DNA of 64,000 bases from Streptomyces sp. Tu 3180 (lineage in GTDB: Bacteria > Actinomycetota > Actinomycetes > Streptomycetales > Streptomycetaceae): positions 806,001 to 870,000 of the forward strand of contig NZ_WOXS01000002.1 of assembly GCF_009852415.1 (NCBI RefSeq), read 5' to 3'. Under the pieces are notes generated by a model, which saw nothing but the letters and a program-made list of their open reading frames with translations, was not told the DNA's origin and searched no databases. Numbering within the stretch: the first letter of the stretch is position 1; each line of letters starts with the position of its first letter. Positions 1 to 10,350 of the stretch are shown piece after piece. The translations under genes and the position numbers were made by a program.

Positions 1-601
1 GCCGGTGGCCGAGTTCCACCAGGTGCTGCACGGCGAGCCGGGCGCCGTAGCCGTGGTCGGAGCAGACCGAGTCCATCGCGTGCAGCGCGCTGCCCGCCCG
101 GGGCCGCCGCTCCATCAGCACCGCGGGCACGTCCAGCGCGGCGAGCCAGGCGCAGTCGCCCTCCTCGTCGGCCCGGGTGCGCCAGCGCGGGGCCAGCAGA
201 AGGCCCGTGGCGCCGTCCGCGAGGGCCCGCTCCACCAGGGGCCGCTCGGCACCGGCCACCTGCGGCGCGATGTGCAGCGCGATGCGCTTGCCGGCCGCCT
301 CGAGCACCGACCGGGCGCCGTGCAGGGACTCGTAGAGGTAGGAGTGCCGCTCCGGGACGACGACGGCCACCGCGTCCCCGTCCGGGGGCGTCGTCGCGGG
401 CGGTTCCTGTGCGGCGAGGGCGGAGCGGACGACGCCGTGCCCGCGCCGCAGCCTGCCCTCGCGGGCCAGCTCCTCCACGTCCCGGCGCACCGTCACCACC
501 GACACCTGCAGCTCGGCGGCGAGGTCGCTCACCCGCGCCGAACCGCGGGCCTCGATCGCGGCCAGGATCCGCTGTCTCCTGAGCTCGACCGGCTCCCGCA
601 T
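1..601 (-). CDS. LacI/DeoR-type hybrid transcriptional regulator, partial (C-terminus beyond window)
   Basis: Reading leftward from an ATG at 601 gives about 200 residues with no stop before the window edge, so the C-terminus is missing. The first 60 or so residues form a DeoR/GntR-like winged helix (RRQRILAAIEARG, then VSVVTVRRDVEELAREGRLR). The rest resembles the LacI-type periplasmic-binding sensor domain (VAVVVPERHSYLYESLHGAR; LVERALADGATGLLLAPRW; AVLMERRP; DHGYGARLAVQHLVELGH). Hybrids of this kind control sugar-uptake genes in Streptomyces and usually repress in the absence of ligand. The ligand cannot be told. A 12-bp palindrome just upstream of the start is a plausible autoregulatory operator. 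Confidence 0.85.
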   Translation of the reverse strand, partial: MREPVELRRQRILAAIEARGSARVSDLAAELQVSVVTVRRDVEELAREGRLRRGHGVVRSALAAQEPPATTPPDGDAVAVVVPERHSYLYESLHGARSVLEAAGKRIALHIAPQVAGAERPLVERALADGATGLLLAPRWRTRADEEGDCAWLAALDVPAVLMERRPRAGSALHAMDSVCSDHGYGARLAVQHLVELGHR

Positions 602-625
602 GGGACCCCTCCCGCGCCTGGATGT

Positions 626-637
626 TCGTTTGAACGA
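626..637. promoter_or_regulatory. Palindromic operator candidate upstream of the LacI/DeoR-type regulator
   Basis: TCGTT-TG-AACGA is a perfect 5-bp inverted repeat with a 2-bp spacer, about 25 bp upstream of the regulator's ATG. Its place and size suit an autoregulatory site. Assignment is by position and symmetry only. Confidence 0.35.
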
Positions 638-767
638 TACGGGCATCATAACGATCGGCCGGAGGGCCTCGGCGGTGGCCGGTACGGCGCCGGACGGCCG
701 GCCGACGGCGGACACCGGTCACGGTGCCCGCCGTCGGCCGGGGGCGCGCCGGATCGCGCCCGGGATC

Positions 768-1055
768 ATGGCGAGCGGGCCGCCCGGGGCGGGTGCGGCG
801 GCCGTGGCCCGCGTGGAGGTCACCGGTGTCGAGCGGGTGGCCCGGACCAGCACCTTCGTGCGGAAGTCCGTCCCCGGCGGCGAGTTCCGCCCGGCCGACG
901 TCAACGGCCTGCCCGCGCTGCTGGTCGTCAAGGACGGGACGGTCGCGGCGCCGGTGTGCGCGACCGCGGGGCCGGACGGCATCGACGGCCTGTACCGGAT
1001 CCTGACGCCGGAGAAGCTGCGGGCCCACGAGCGGTCGGCCCGTCGGGCCCGCTGA
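768..1055 (+). pseudogene. Remnant of an ECF sigma factor (SigJ-like) C-terminal domain
   Basis: The 95-residue reading frame from ATG 768 contains FRPADVNGLPALLVVKDG...IDGLYRILTPEKL. This recalls the SnoaL-like C-terminal extension of SigJ-type ECF sigma factors, which typically reads NGxPALLV...DG..I..IR.V.NPDKL. No sigma-2 or sigma-4 domain lies upstream; that space holds the divergent regulator and its operator. I infer a decayed tail left by a rearrangement. The frame has no internal stop, so a small expressed protein cannot be excluded. Confidence 0.35.
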
Positions 1056-1070
1056 GCCGGCTCCCCGCGG

Positions 1071-1889
1071 TCAGCCGGCCGCGGTCACCTCCACGGCGAG
1101 GTCGTTGTCGACGGTGTAGTAGGGCCGTACGGCGGCCCCGCCGACGGTGACCCTCGGGTACACGTACACCCCCTTGCGGTCCGCCACGTCGTCGAACAGG
1201 CGGCCGATCCTGACCGGGGGCGCGCCGGCCGCGGGCCGGAGGAAGGCGTCCCAGACCCGGGAGCCCGGGGTCCCCTCCGCCAGTTCCGCGTAGTCGACCG
1301 TGAAGGAGAAGTCCCCGTCCCCCGCCGGGCGGGGCCGGTACTCGCGCTCGGTTCCCCCGCCGCGCAGCCGCAGCCGCACGGCGGCGTCCCCGGAGAGTTC
1401 GGCGCCGTGGAGACGGGCGCGGACCGTCATCGCCCCGTCCGCGATGTCGATGGGTCCGGCCTCCGCGTGGGCGGTGCGCCGCCAGGCGCGGAGGGCGAGG
1501 AAGCCGTCCTTGGTGGCGTACGGCACCCTGACGGCCACCGGGGACGTCCACTGGCGCGCGCCCCCGTCGACGAGCAGCCGCAGGTCCCGCAGCCCGGGGC
1601 GCAGCCGCTCGCGTCCGGCGTCCGGTCCGCGCAGCAGGTACGCGTCCCAGCGGCCCTCCGCGAGCACCGGCCGGGGTTCCAGCACGGCGCGGAGGTGGTC
1701 GCCGCCGGGTTCGAGGCCGAGGACGTGCGACGCCTCCTCGGGCCGTCCCTTCTTCGGCCGCAGGACCAGCAGCAGCCGGGGGTGCGCCGCGCCTGCTTCC
1801 GCCTGCGGCAGCCGCAGGCGGAAGGTGATCCGGCCGTCGGTGCCGGCCGAGCAGTCGGCGCGGAGTTCCGTGGTGCGTGCGGTGCTCAT
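1071..1889 (-). CDS. Conserved hypothetical protein, glycosyltransferase-linked (272 aa)
   Basis: The protein has 272 residues, is beta-rich, and shows no signal peptide or membrane segment. It appears to hold two similar halves, each with an Arg-rich polar strand pattern (TFRLRLPQAEAG near the N-terminus; TVRARLHGAEL in the middle) and a WDAYLLR / WDAFLRP echo, so an internal duplication is likely. It overlaps the upstream glycosyltransferase gene by 4 bp (ATGA at 1886-1889), implying coupled translation and a joint role in a surface polymer or glycan. Homologues are often labelled transferase without experimental support. I recognise no catalytic motif. Confidence 0.75.
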   Translation of the reverse strand: MSTARTTELRADCSAGTDGRITFRLRLPQAEAGAAHPRLLLVLRPKKGRPEEASHVLGLEPGGDHLRAVLEPRPVLAEGRWDAYLLRGPDAGRERLRPGLRDLRLLVDGGARQWTSPVAVRVPYATKDGFLALRAWRRTAHAEAGPIDIADGAMTVRARLHGAELSGDAAVRLRLRGGGTEREYRPRPAGDGDFSFTVDYAELAEGTPGSRVWDAFLRPAAGAPPVRIGRLFDDVADRKGVYVYPRVTVGGAAVRPYYTVDNDLAVEVTAAG

Positions 1890-3151
1890 CGGCGTCCCTT
1901 CCGTACGGTGCGCAGCGCCCCGAAGGCGGCGGCGTGGGCGAGGTCACGGGCGGCGTGGCCCCGGGTGAGGAGGGCGTGGTGCATCCCGCCCCGGCCGGGT
2001 GCGCCGCGCCGTCCGCCTCTCCTGGCCTCCACCGCCTCCTCCAGGAGGCGTTCCGCCCGCGCCACGACCGGCCCGGGGGCGAACCGGCGTGCGTGGTCGA
2101 CGGCCGCCCTGCCCATGCGGCGGCGCCGCTCGTCGTCGCGTATCAGGTCCAGGAGCGCCGCGCCGAAGGCCCTGCCGTCCCCGACCGGCACCAGCCGGCC
2201 GTCCTCGCCGTCCTTGATGATCTCGCCCGGCCCGTAGGGGCAGTCGGTGCTCACGACGGGCAGTCCGCAGCGCATCGCCTCGACGATGGTCATGCCGAAC
2301 GGCTCGAAGTCGGACGCGGCCGCGCCGATCGAGCCCTTGACCCACTCGGCTTCCATGGGGGTGGCCGCGCCCATGAGGAAGACGTTGTTCCACAGGCCGA
2401 GCGTCTCGATCCGTGCGCGCAGCCGGTCCTCTTCCTCGCCCTTGCCGTAGATGCGCAACCGCCAGTCGGGAAACTCGGCGACGACCCGGGCGAACGCCTC
2501 GATGATCAGGTCGTACCGCTTCACCGGGACCAGCCGGCCGGCCGCGATCACGATTTTGGCGCTGCCGTCCGCGGCGGGCAGGACGGGGTCGGGGACGCTG
2601 TTGGCGAGGGCCTCCACCCGTACGCCGGGCAGCCGCATCCTGCGCCGGTAGGCGCCGGCGTCCGCCTCGGTGACGGTGGTGAGCACGTCGAGGTGGCGGT
2701 AGGCGCGGCGCAGCGCGGTGCGCAGCGCGGGCGAGTGGTTGTCCAGGGTGAGGTGTTCCTGGCCGACGCGTGCGACGTGCCGGGGGGCCTGGAGCGCGAG
2801 GTGCACGTTGAGACCCGGGCGGGTGCCGATGACCACGTCGGCGTCCGTGCCCTCCAGGCACTCGGCGATCCGCTGGTCGGTCAGTTCGCTGTACTGGTGG
2901 TGGCGGTACTCGGCGGAGGGGAACACCCTGGCCGGTCTCCGGTGCAGCGGATGGTCCTTCTCCCGCCGCAGGTCCACCAGTGCGCGCAGTCCCACCCCGG
3001 GGTGCGGCGTGAGGTTGGGGTGCTCCCGGTGCCGTAACACGGAGACGACCTCCACGTCGTGCCGTTCGGCGAGGGCGCCCGCCAGGTTGAACGTGGTGGT
3101 GATCGTGCCTCCGATCCCGTAGGCGTTGTGGATCAGAAAAGAGATCTTCAT
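1886..3151 (-). CDS. GT4-family glycosyltransferase (421 aa)
   Basis: This is a GT-B fold, retaining glycosyltransferase. The N-terminal domain starts MKISFLIHNAYGIGGTITTT, the usual nucleotide-sugar transferase opening with a Gly-rich acceptor loop. The C-terminal Glycos_transf_1 domain has IVIAAGRLVPVKRYDLIIEA near residue 205 and EPFGMTIVEAMRCGLPVVST near 300, the EX7E motif that binds the sugar donor. Length is normal for the family. No membrane helices are seen, so it probably acts at the inner face of the membrane on a cell-wall or exopolysaccharide acceptor. Donor and acceptor are unknown. It forms a two-gene unit with the downstream hypothetical gene. Confidence 0.88.
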   Translation of the reverse strand: MKISFLIHNAYGIGGTITTTFNLAGALAERHDVEVVSVLRHREHPNLTPHPGVGLRALVDLRREKDHPLHRRPARVFPSAEYRHHQYSELTDQRIAECLEGTDADVVIGTRPGLNVHLALQAPRHVARVGQEHLTLDNHSPALRTALRRAYRHLDVLTTVTEADAGAYRRRMRLPGVRVEALANSVPDPVLPAADGSAKIVIAAGRLVPVKRYDLIIEAFARVVAEFPDWRLRIYGKGEEEDRLRARIETLGLWNNVFLMGAATPMEAEWVKGSIGAAASDFEPFGMTIVEAMRCGLPVVSTDCPYGPGEIIKDGEDGRLVPVGDGRAFGAALLDLIRDDERRRRMGRAAVDHARRFAPGPVVARAERLLEEAVEARRGGRRGAPGRGGMHHALLTRGHAARDLAHAAAFGALRTVRKGRR

Positions 3152-3226
3152 GGCGGTCTAGACCGCGAAAAGCGTTCAGGAGTTGTCCGCTGTTATCACT
3201 TCGTGGCCGTGGTGGTCACCGGCCGT

Positions 3227-3637
3227 TCAACTGCCGTTGCCGGGCCGCTGGACGCGCATGCCGGGGCGGCGGCGGTGGACGGTGAGGTAGGTCAGCCCCT
3301 CGGGACCGGCCGCGAGGGCGCGGGTGGAAGCGTGCGGGAGCCAGGTCAGGGTGCCGGCGGGGAGGGGGTGCGTGCCGTCGGGGGCGGTCAGGGTGCCGTC
3401 GCCGGCCAGCACCAGCAGGAGGACGTCGAGGTCGGGCTCGCGGTGGGTGTCGACCCGGTGTCCGGGCGGGAGGCGGACGACGTTGGCGTCGAGTTGCCGG
3501 CCGGACTCGGCGAGCCGCCACAGGGCACCTGCGGGCGCGTCGCCGAGGGCCGCCAGCGCGGCCGTGTCGCACAGGATCCGCGGGAGCGGGACGTCGTCGC
3601 CGGGCGCGCCGGGGGTCTCGCCGCCGTCTGCCGTCAT
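3227..3637 (-). CDS. Cupin-domain protein (136 aa)
   Basis: A small single-domain cupin. The first barrel motif appears as VVRLPPGHRVDTHREPDLDVLLLVLAGDGTL and the second as HPLPAGTLTWLPHASTRAL. The metal ligands are partly conserved (His in VDTHREPD, His in WLPHAS), so metal binding is possible but not certain. Such proteins act as small-molecule sensors or isomerase-like enzymes. It stands alone between two leftward units, and nothing nearby fixes the substrate. Confidence 0.75.
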   Translation of the reverse strand: MTADGGETPGAPGDDVPLPRILCDTAALAALGDAPAGALWRLAESGRQLDANVVRLPPGHRVDTHREPDLDVLLLVLAGDGTLTAPDGTHPLPAGTLTWLPHASTRALAAGPEGLTYLTVHRRRPGMRVQRPGNGS

Positions 3638-3701
3638 CCGGTGTCACCGTCCCGTGTGCCCGACCGCACCGGTTGTCCGCGGCCGCCCTCCGGAGGGGAA
3701 C

Positions 3702-4694
3702 CTAGCACGCCGTTCCGGGCAGCTCCGCGAGCCAGTCCGTCAGGATGCGGTTGGTCTCCTCGGGGCGTTCCTGCTGGATCCAGTGGCCGCAGCCGTCGAG
3801 GATGTGACAGGACGTCAGGCCGGGGAGCGTGCGGGGGAACGCCTCGATCGCGTCGGCCATCCACGTGGTGGACGCGTCCAGGCCGCCGCCGGCGAACAGG
3901 GACGGCTGGGTGAGGGGTGCGCCGTCGTGGCCGGCCAGGTCCGCCCAGTCGCGGTCCACGGCGCGGTAGCGGGCCAGCGCTCCGCTCAGGCCCGTGCGCT
4001 CGAACTCCCCGGCGTAGAAGTCGAGATCGGCCTCGCTCAGCCAGTGGGGCGACCGGTGGGCCGGGAAGCGGTCGCGCAGGGTCCTGCCCGGGGTGACGAA
4101 GTGGGGGTCGGGTGCGCCGGGTGCGGGCATGGTGTCGGCGGACAGGGCCGCGTAGAAACCGGCGAGCCAGCCGCGTACGTCGGGCTCGATCTCGGCCTCG
4201 GCGCGGCCGGGTTCCTGGAAGTACGAGACGTAGAACTCGTCGTCGCCGCCCAGCGACGCGAAGACCGTGCTCGGCCTCGGGCCGCCGCGCGGGGCGTACG
4301 GAACGCTGAGCATGCCCACCGCGCGGAAGACGTCCGGCCTGATCAGTGCGGAGTTCGCGGCGATGGCCGCTCCCCAGTCGTGGCCGACGACCACGGCGGT
4401 CCGCTCGCCCAGGGCGTGCACCGCCGCGACGTTGTCCGCCACCAGCTCCAGCATGCGGTAGGCGTCGGTGGCGGCGGGCCTGGAGGAACGGCCGTAGCCG
4501 CGGACGTCGACGGCGGCCGCGCGGTAGCCGGCCGCGGCCAGGGCGGGCAGCTGGTGGCGCCAGGAGTACCAGGACTCGGGGAAGCCGTGGACGAGCAGCA
4601 CCAGCGGGCCGGTGCCCTGCTCCACCACGTGCAGCCGTCCCGCGGGCGAGGGGACGAGCCGGTGCGTGAGGTCGTTCGCGGGGTGCGGTGACAT
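3702..4694 (-). CDS. Alpha/beta-hydrolase, epoxide-hydrolase-like (330 aa)
   Basis: This is an alpha/beta-hydrolase of the soluble epoxide hydrolase group. Visible motifs are the oxyanion HGFPESWYSWRHQ near residue 35, the nucleophile elbow VVGHDWGAAIA (Asp nucleophile within GHDWG), and the C-terminal catalytic His in DGCGHWIQQERPEE. The Asp nucleophile rather than Ser, together with HGFPESW, points to epoxide hydrolase or haloalkane dehalogenase chemistry. The ATG at 4694 is chosen because the family begins shortly before the HGFP segment; the long open frame upstream is only high-GC coding shadow. No signal peptide, so cytoplasmic. Confidence 0.85.
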   Translation of the reverse strand: MSPHPANDLTHRLVPSPAGRLHVVEQGTGPLVLLVHGFPESWYSWRHQLPALAAAGYRAAAVDVRGYGRSSRPAATDAYRMLELVADNVAAVHALGERTAVVVGHDWGAAIAANSALIRPDVFRAVGMLSVPYAPRGGPRPSTVFASLGGDDEFYVSYFQEPGRAEAEIEPDVRGWLAGFYAALSADTMPAPGAPDPHFVTPGRTLRDRFPAHRSPHWLSEADLDFYAGEFERTGLSGALARYRAVDRDWADLAGHDGAPLTQPSLFAGGGLDASTTWMADAIEAFPRTLPGLTSCHILDGCGHWIQQERPEETNRILTDWLAELPGTAC

Positions 4695-4825
4695 GCGGTC
4701 TCCAGGTGTCCGGGGTCCTGCGGCGTCCCGGTCCGTCGTGCGCCGGGGCCACGGCCGATCATGGACGGGACCACGGGGGCGGGACGAGGTCCGTTGCCGC
4801 TTCGGCAAAACCCCGGTCGCCGCCC

Positions 4826-5035
4826 TCAGGTCCCGCGTGCCCCGGCACCGTCCGTCACCCGGCCGAGGGGATGCGCCTGCGCGTCGCCGGGTCCGGGGGC
4901 GGGCCGTTCGCCGCCGGCCTCGTGGGAGGCGGTGAGCCGCAGCAGCGCCTCCCGGCGGTCGACGGGGTTGGTCCGCCGGTCGGCGAGCCCGGCCGCGATC
5001 AGCCGGTCGACCATGCGCATCGGGGTGGACGGGCG
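4826..5035 (-). pseudogene. Remnant of a MarR-family regulator (C-terminal wing)
   Basis: The leftward frame here reads STPMRMVDRLIAAGLADRRTNPVDRREALLRLTASHEA, a close match to the MarR recognition-helix and wing pattern (LVDRLExAGLVeRRxdPxDRRxxxLxLT). The N-terminal dimerisation helices are missing upstream; that DNA shows no related coding. No start codon or ribosome site fits a complete gene. The 4695-5312 interval, otherwise without a gene, is explained mostly by this fragment. Confidence 0.55.
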
Positions 5036-5312
5036 ACCCGGCGCCGTTCCGCGGCAGCCGCTTCCCCGTGTGCCGCGGTGCGCGTGGTGCCACCGGAGTG
5101 ACATGGGCGACCGGCGGGGCGGAGGCCGGTGCGGGCAACGTCCGCCGCCCGTAAGGTTTCCGAGCGGGACCGGCGGGACCGGCCGTCTCACGGCAGCGAG
5201 CGGCCCGGCCCCTCGTTCCCGGTTTTTTGCGCTGTGCAATGATCTTGGCGGGACCCGGTGCGGACGAGCGGCGTCACCGGCGGGCCCCGGCACACGAGAG
5301 GAACGAACGGAC

Positions 5313-5828
5313 GTGACCGCGCAGAGGCCGGACGGCGGCGGAACGCCGGAGGGCGGGGACGGCGTGCCCTCCCTGCCCGAGGACGTCTGGCAGCGGTTCC
5401 TCACCGACGACGAGCACGCCATCCGTGCCTCCGCCCCCAGGGAACCCTCCGCGCGGCAGCGGGCGGCGGGGCGGTGGCCGCAGCCGCCGCGCACCGGTGA
5501 CGGCGCGGAGCAGCGGTACGGGGCGGCGGACGCGGTCGGTGACCTGTGGCGCCCGGACGACCCGTGGGAGGGCCCGTCCTGGCGGGACCTGGACGGCCGG
5601 GCCAGGCTGCGCCGCGTCGGCCGCGTGGCGGGCACGGCCGCCGCGATCGCCCTGGCCCTGGGCGCCTGGTCCCAGCTGTCCACCGGCGCGGGCACACCGG
5701 CCGAGGGGCCCGGCGACACCGTCCTGCAGCAGTCGGAGGACGCCCCCGCGGAACTGCCCGCGGCGACGTCCGTGCCGGCCGGCCTGACCTCCCCGTCCCC
5801 GGCCGCCTCCGCGGTCCGGTCCGGCTGA
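5313..5828 (+). CDS. Hypothetical single-pass membrane protein (171 aa)
   Basis: The GTG at 5313 follows GAGAGGAACG at good spacing; longer readings upstream lack support. The N-terminal 100 residues are polar with PSLPEDVWQRFLTDDEHAIRASAPREPSAR, a conserved-looking cytoplasmic segment. One hydrophobic helix follows (VGRVAGTAAAIALALGAWSQL, about residues 110-130), then a Pro/Ser/Thr-rich tail outside. The topology resembles anti-sigma or wall-associated small proteins but no zinc or HATPase motif is present. It converges on phosphoglucomutase, separated by a strong hairpin. Function unknown. Confidence 0.7.
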   Translation: MTAQRPDGGGTPEGGDGVPSLPEDVWQRFLTDDEHAIRASAPREPSARQRAAGRWPQPPRTGDGAEQRYGAADAVGDLWRPDDPWEGPSWRDLDGRARLRRVGRVAGTAAAIALALGAWSQLSTGAGTPAEGPGDTVLQQSEDAPAELPAATSVPAGLTSPSPAASAVRSG

Positions 5829-5844
5829 CGCGCGCCGTCCGCGC

Positions 5845-5880
5845 CCGGCCGGACGGACCGGGCGCGGTCCGTCCGGCCGG
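5845..5880. terminator. Bidirectional intrinsic-terminator-like hairpin
   Basis: A perfect 15-bp stem (5845-5859 with 5866-5880) encloses a 6-nt GGGCGC loop, between the convergent hypothetical gene and pgm. There is no U-tract, as is usual for Streptomyces hairpin terminators. Confidence 0.7.
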
Positions 5881-5888
5881 TCGGCGGC

Positions 5889-7529
<1,641 letters not shown>

Positions 7530-7633
7530 GTGCCCACTCCTTGGCATGGGTTGCTTCTTCGCTTGCGGACACATCTTTCCGCTTCGGGGCCGTACCGCGC
7601 GAGCGGGGCCGGCCGGGCGCCGTCGCCTCCCGG

Positions 7634-8062
7634 TCAGATCCGTCCGCCGGTCATCCGGGTGAGGGGACCGTGGGTGTGGCGTTCCGCGCGGCGGCCCACC
7701 GCGTAGGAGGCCGCGGTCAGCGCCGTCAGGCCCGCGGCGGTGCCGGCCGCGACGAGCTTGCGGTCGGCGATGACCGTCCAGGCGGTCCTGGCGGTGGCGG
7801 CGACCTGCCCCGAGGCGGCGACGACCGCGCGGCGGCCCGCCTCGACGCCCTTGGCCGCGCTCTGCACGGCGGTCCCCGCCGCCCCGGCCGCGCGCCCGGC
7901 GCCCGACCTGGCCGCTGACGTGACGTCAGCCGCCTTGTCCCGGGCGTCCCCGGCCGCCCGGCCGGCCGGCGCGGTCGCCTTGTCCGTGGCCTGCCGCGCC
8001 TTGGTGGCGGCGGCCCGGGGAGCGGTGGTCTTCTGGTTCGCGTTCTTGTTCTGTTCGGTCAT
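7634..8062 (-). CDS. Ala/Lys-rich amphipathic-helix protein (142 aa)
   Basis: Start placed at ATG 8062 ([10 protein letters not shown]) rather than the in-frame ATG at 8098. The body is a run of Ala/Arg/Lys/Asp helices ([21 protein letters not shown] and similar) like stress or apolipoprotein-type proteins. A weak hydrophobic stretch near the C-terminus ([22 protein letters not shown]) may sit in or on the membrane. It resembles small abundant Streptomyces proteins of unknown role. It lies just downstream of the STM4011 gene in the same direction and may be a passenger of that operon. Confidence 0.6.
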   Translation of the reverse strand: MTEQNKNANQKTTAPRAAATKARQATDKATAPAGRAAGDARDKAADVTSAARSGAGRAAGAAGTAVQSAAKGVEAGRRAVVAASGQVAATARTAWTVIADRKLVAAGTAAGLTALTAASYAVGRRAERHTHGPLTRMTGGRI

Positions 8063-8119
8063 GGACACCGCCTTGCCGCTGACCGCCGCGGCAAACACGG
8101 GCCCGTCCCGGCGGTCGCC

Positions 8120-8968
8120 CTACCCGGCCGGGGCCGGGACGCGCTCCAGGACACCGCCCGCGAACACGTCGTACAGCGGGAGCGTCTCCAGGTGGACGTA
8201 GCCGATGTGGCAGTCGCAGGTGGCGAGCGGGCAGGGGCGCGGGCGCAGCGCCGCGCGGTAGGTGCCGTCGTAGAGGTTGCCGAGCTCGGTGCGCACGAAG
8301 TGGCAGCGGCGGACCGTGCCCTCCCCGTCGACCGAGATCACGGACTCCCCCGTGCGGCAGGGCGCACCCGCGCTGGCGTGGGGCCGGCGGCTGTAGGGGA
8401 AGAGCGGGTCCAGCGCGGTCCACACGTCGGCCTCGGCGTCGTCGTAGGCGTGGCCCTCGGCGGCGTTGACCCACAGGTACACCTGGTCCGGCAGGTCGGC
8501 GCGCAGCCGCCGGGCCGCTTCGAGGTGCTCGGGCAGGCCGACGACGCCGACGCTGAACCGGACGCCCAGGCGGACCAGTTCGCGGCACTTGGCCAGGAAG
8601 CGGTCGTACGGGGTCTGACCCGGGTGGTACGTGCACCACAGCGCGAGGGTGGTGAGGTCGGCGCCGGCGAGCCAGTCGGTGCGGCAGCTGAGGTTCGTCT
8701 GGATGGCGACGCGGCGGATGTGGGGCTGGTGGGACAGGTGCGTCAGGGTGTTCCGGTACCAGGAGCGGACCAGGCCCTCGCCCCAGGGGGTGAAGAGGAG
8801 GGAGAGCCGGTCGCCGGTCTGCCCGGTGGCCCAGTCGGCGAACCGCTCCAGGCAGGCGCGGTCCGCGCGCAGCTGCTCACGGCTGTCGCGGCGCTTGGCG
8901 AAGGGACAGTACGGGCAGTCGTAGTCGCACGAGGCCAGCGGGCCCCGGTAGAGGAGGGTCAGGTCCAT
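8120..8968 (-). CDS. STM4011-family radical SAM protein (282 aa)
   Basis: A radical S-adenosylmethionine enzyme: the [4Fe-4S] ligand motif is CDYDCPYCPFAKR near residue 14 (CX3CX2C). A second Cys group at the C-terminus (CPLATCDCHIGYVHL) could hold an auxiliary cluster or bind metal. FTPWGEGL and VAIQTNLSCRTDWL match the barrel strands of the family. It is the last of the tightly packed STM4012-4015 genes, starting 11 bp after the STM4012 gene. The family has no assigned reaction; the company of a sulfatase-like hydrolase and an ATP-grasp-like protein suggests modification of a peptide or small molecule. Confidence 0.88.
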   Translation of the reverse strand: MDLTLLYRGPLASCDYDCPYCPFAKRRDSREQLRADRACLERFADWATGQTGDRLSLLFTPWGEGLVRSWYRNTLTHLSHQPHIRRVAIQTNLSCRTDWLAGADLTTLALWCTYHPGQTPYDRFLAKCRELVRLGVRFSVGVVGLPEHLEAARRLRADLPDQVYLWVNAAEGHAYDDAEADVWTALDPLFPYSRRPHASAGAPCRTGESVISVDGEGTVRRCHFVRTELGNLYDGTYRAALRPRPCPLATCDCHIGYVHLETLPLYDVFAGGVLERVPAPAG

Positions 8969-8979
8969 CGGGGCGGGTC

Positions 8980-10350
8980 TCACTTCCGCTCGTAGGCGGC
9001 CATGGCGGCCCGCACGGCCGGGGAGAACAGCTCCGGGCCGACGGCGTCGGAGTGCGCCAGGCCCTCCGGGGTCAGCCGCAGGCGCGCGGCGCGCGGGCCG
9101 TCGTCCTCCAGCCAGCCGCGGCCGGCGAACCGGGACAGCTCGGCCGGGAAGTCGTCCGCCGGCGTGCGGCCGCCGAAGCGGGCGCGGTAGTCGGCGACGT
9201 CCAGTCCCTCGGCCTGGAGGAGGGACTGGAGGAGGTGCCGGCGGCGGGCCTCGTCGGTGTCGATGCGGCGGCCGTACTCGGCGCGGGCGAAGTCGGCGGC
9301 CGGGCGGGAGACGTAGTCGTCGACGATCCCGCGGATCTCGTGCATGCCGACGGCGTAGTCGAAGGAGTAGTGCAGTGCGGCGGTGTACGAGCGGGCGCCG
9401 CAGCCGAGGCCGATCATGCCGTCGGTCTGGCAGGCGTAGTCGTCCGCGCCCTGCGGCGGGGCGTCCGCGCGGCGGAACATCCGCATGGACTGCTGCCGGT
9501 AGCCGTGCGCGAGGAGGTGGTCGCGGCCCAGCCGGTACAGCCGCAGCCGCTGGTCGTCCCAGGCCGGGTCCGTCTCGCCGGCGCGGCGGCCGAGGCCGGT
9601 GAGGGGGCGTACGTACAGGGGGTAGAGGTACAGCTCCTCGGGCCGCCAGGCGAGGGCCGCGTCCAGGGAGCGCAGCCAGCTCCGTTCCGTCTGGCCGTCG
9701 ATGCCGTAGATCAGGTCGATGTTGAGGACGGGGATCCGGGCGTCGCGGACGCGGCCGAGGGCCGCCTCGACGTCGGCGCGGCGCTGGGGCCGTACGGCGG
9801 CGCGGGCCTCGCCGTCGTCGAAGCTCTGCACGCCGAGGCTGAGGCGGGTGGTGCCGCGCGCGGCCAGGACCTCCAGCCGGTCGGCGGTGGCGGTGGCGGG
9901 CGAGGCCTCCACCGACAGCGGGACCGCGCGCAGGTCGGCGCCCATCCGGTGCTCGGCGATGGTGCACAGCCGCTCCAGTTCGGCGGCGGTGAGGAAGGTG
10001 GGGGTGCCGCCGCCGAAGGCCGCCGTGGCGAACCGCACCGGCTCCCGCTCCCCCAGTGCTTCGCGCACGGCGGCCGCCTGCCGGTCCAGGGCGTCCAGGT
10101 AGGCACCGGTCAGGCCGTCCGGGGCACCGATGCGGGTGAACAGGTTGCAGAAGCCGCAGCGGATCTCGCAGAACGGGACGTGCAGGTAGAGGGAGAGGGC
10201 GTCCTTGGGCTCGGCGGCCCAGAGGGTGCTCAGGCGGGGCCGGTCGGGGAGCGCGCGGTAGGCGGTCTTGTGCGGGTAGGCGTAGACGTAGCTCTGGTAC
10301 GGGCTCGCCGCGCCGTCGGCGCCGGACCGGGGGCGGGTGGCGGTGGTCAT
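8980..10350 (-). CDS. STM4012-family radical SAM protein, HemN-like (456 aa)
   Basis: A HemN/HemW-like radical SAM protein. The cluster motif is LHVPFCEIRCGFCNLFT (CX3CX2C), followed by the FGGGTPTFL glycine-rich SAM site and the ASPATAT and LSLGVQSFDDGEARA motifs of the HemN group. The C-terminal part (from about residue 330) resembles the HemN_C region and may hold substrate. It overlaps the hydrolase gene upstream by 4 bp (ATGA at 10347-10350). HemN-like members include haem chaperones and methyltransferases; this branch is known only by its conserved neighbourhood. It is the central enzyme of the cluster. Confidence 0.9.
   Translation of the reverse strand: MTTATRPRSGADGAASPYQSYVYAYPHKTAYRALPDRPRLSTLWAAEPKDALSLYLHVPFCEIRCGFCNLFTRIGAPDGLTGAYLDALDRQAAAVREALGEREPVRFATAAFGGGTPTFLTAAELERLCTIAEHRMGADLRAVPLSVEASPATATADRLEVLAARGTTRLSLGVQSFDDGEARAAVRPQRRADVEAALGRVRDARIPVLNIDLIYGIDGQTERSWLRSLDAALAWRPEELYLYPLYVRPLTGLGRRAGETDPAWDDQRLRLYRLGRDHLLAHGYRQQSMRMFRRADAPPQGADDYACQTDGMIGLGCGARSYTAALHYSFDYAVGMHEIRGIVDDYVSRPAADFARAEYGRRIDTDEARRRHLLQSLLQAEGLDVADYRARFGGRTPADDFPAELSRFAGRGWLEDDGPRAARLRLTPEGLAHSDAVGPELFSPAVRAAMAAYERK

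Noticed and set aside
5..1150. Long rightward open frame over the start of the window
   Set aside because: Its composition is Arg/Gly/Pro/His-rich with no motif, and it lies opposite the clear regulator frame at 1-601. It is a high-GC shadow.
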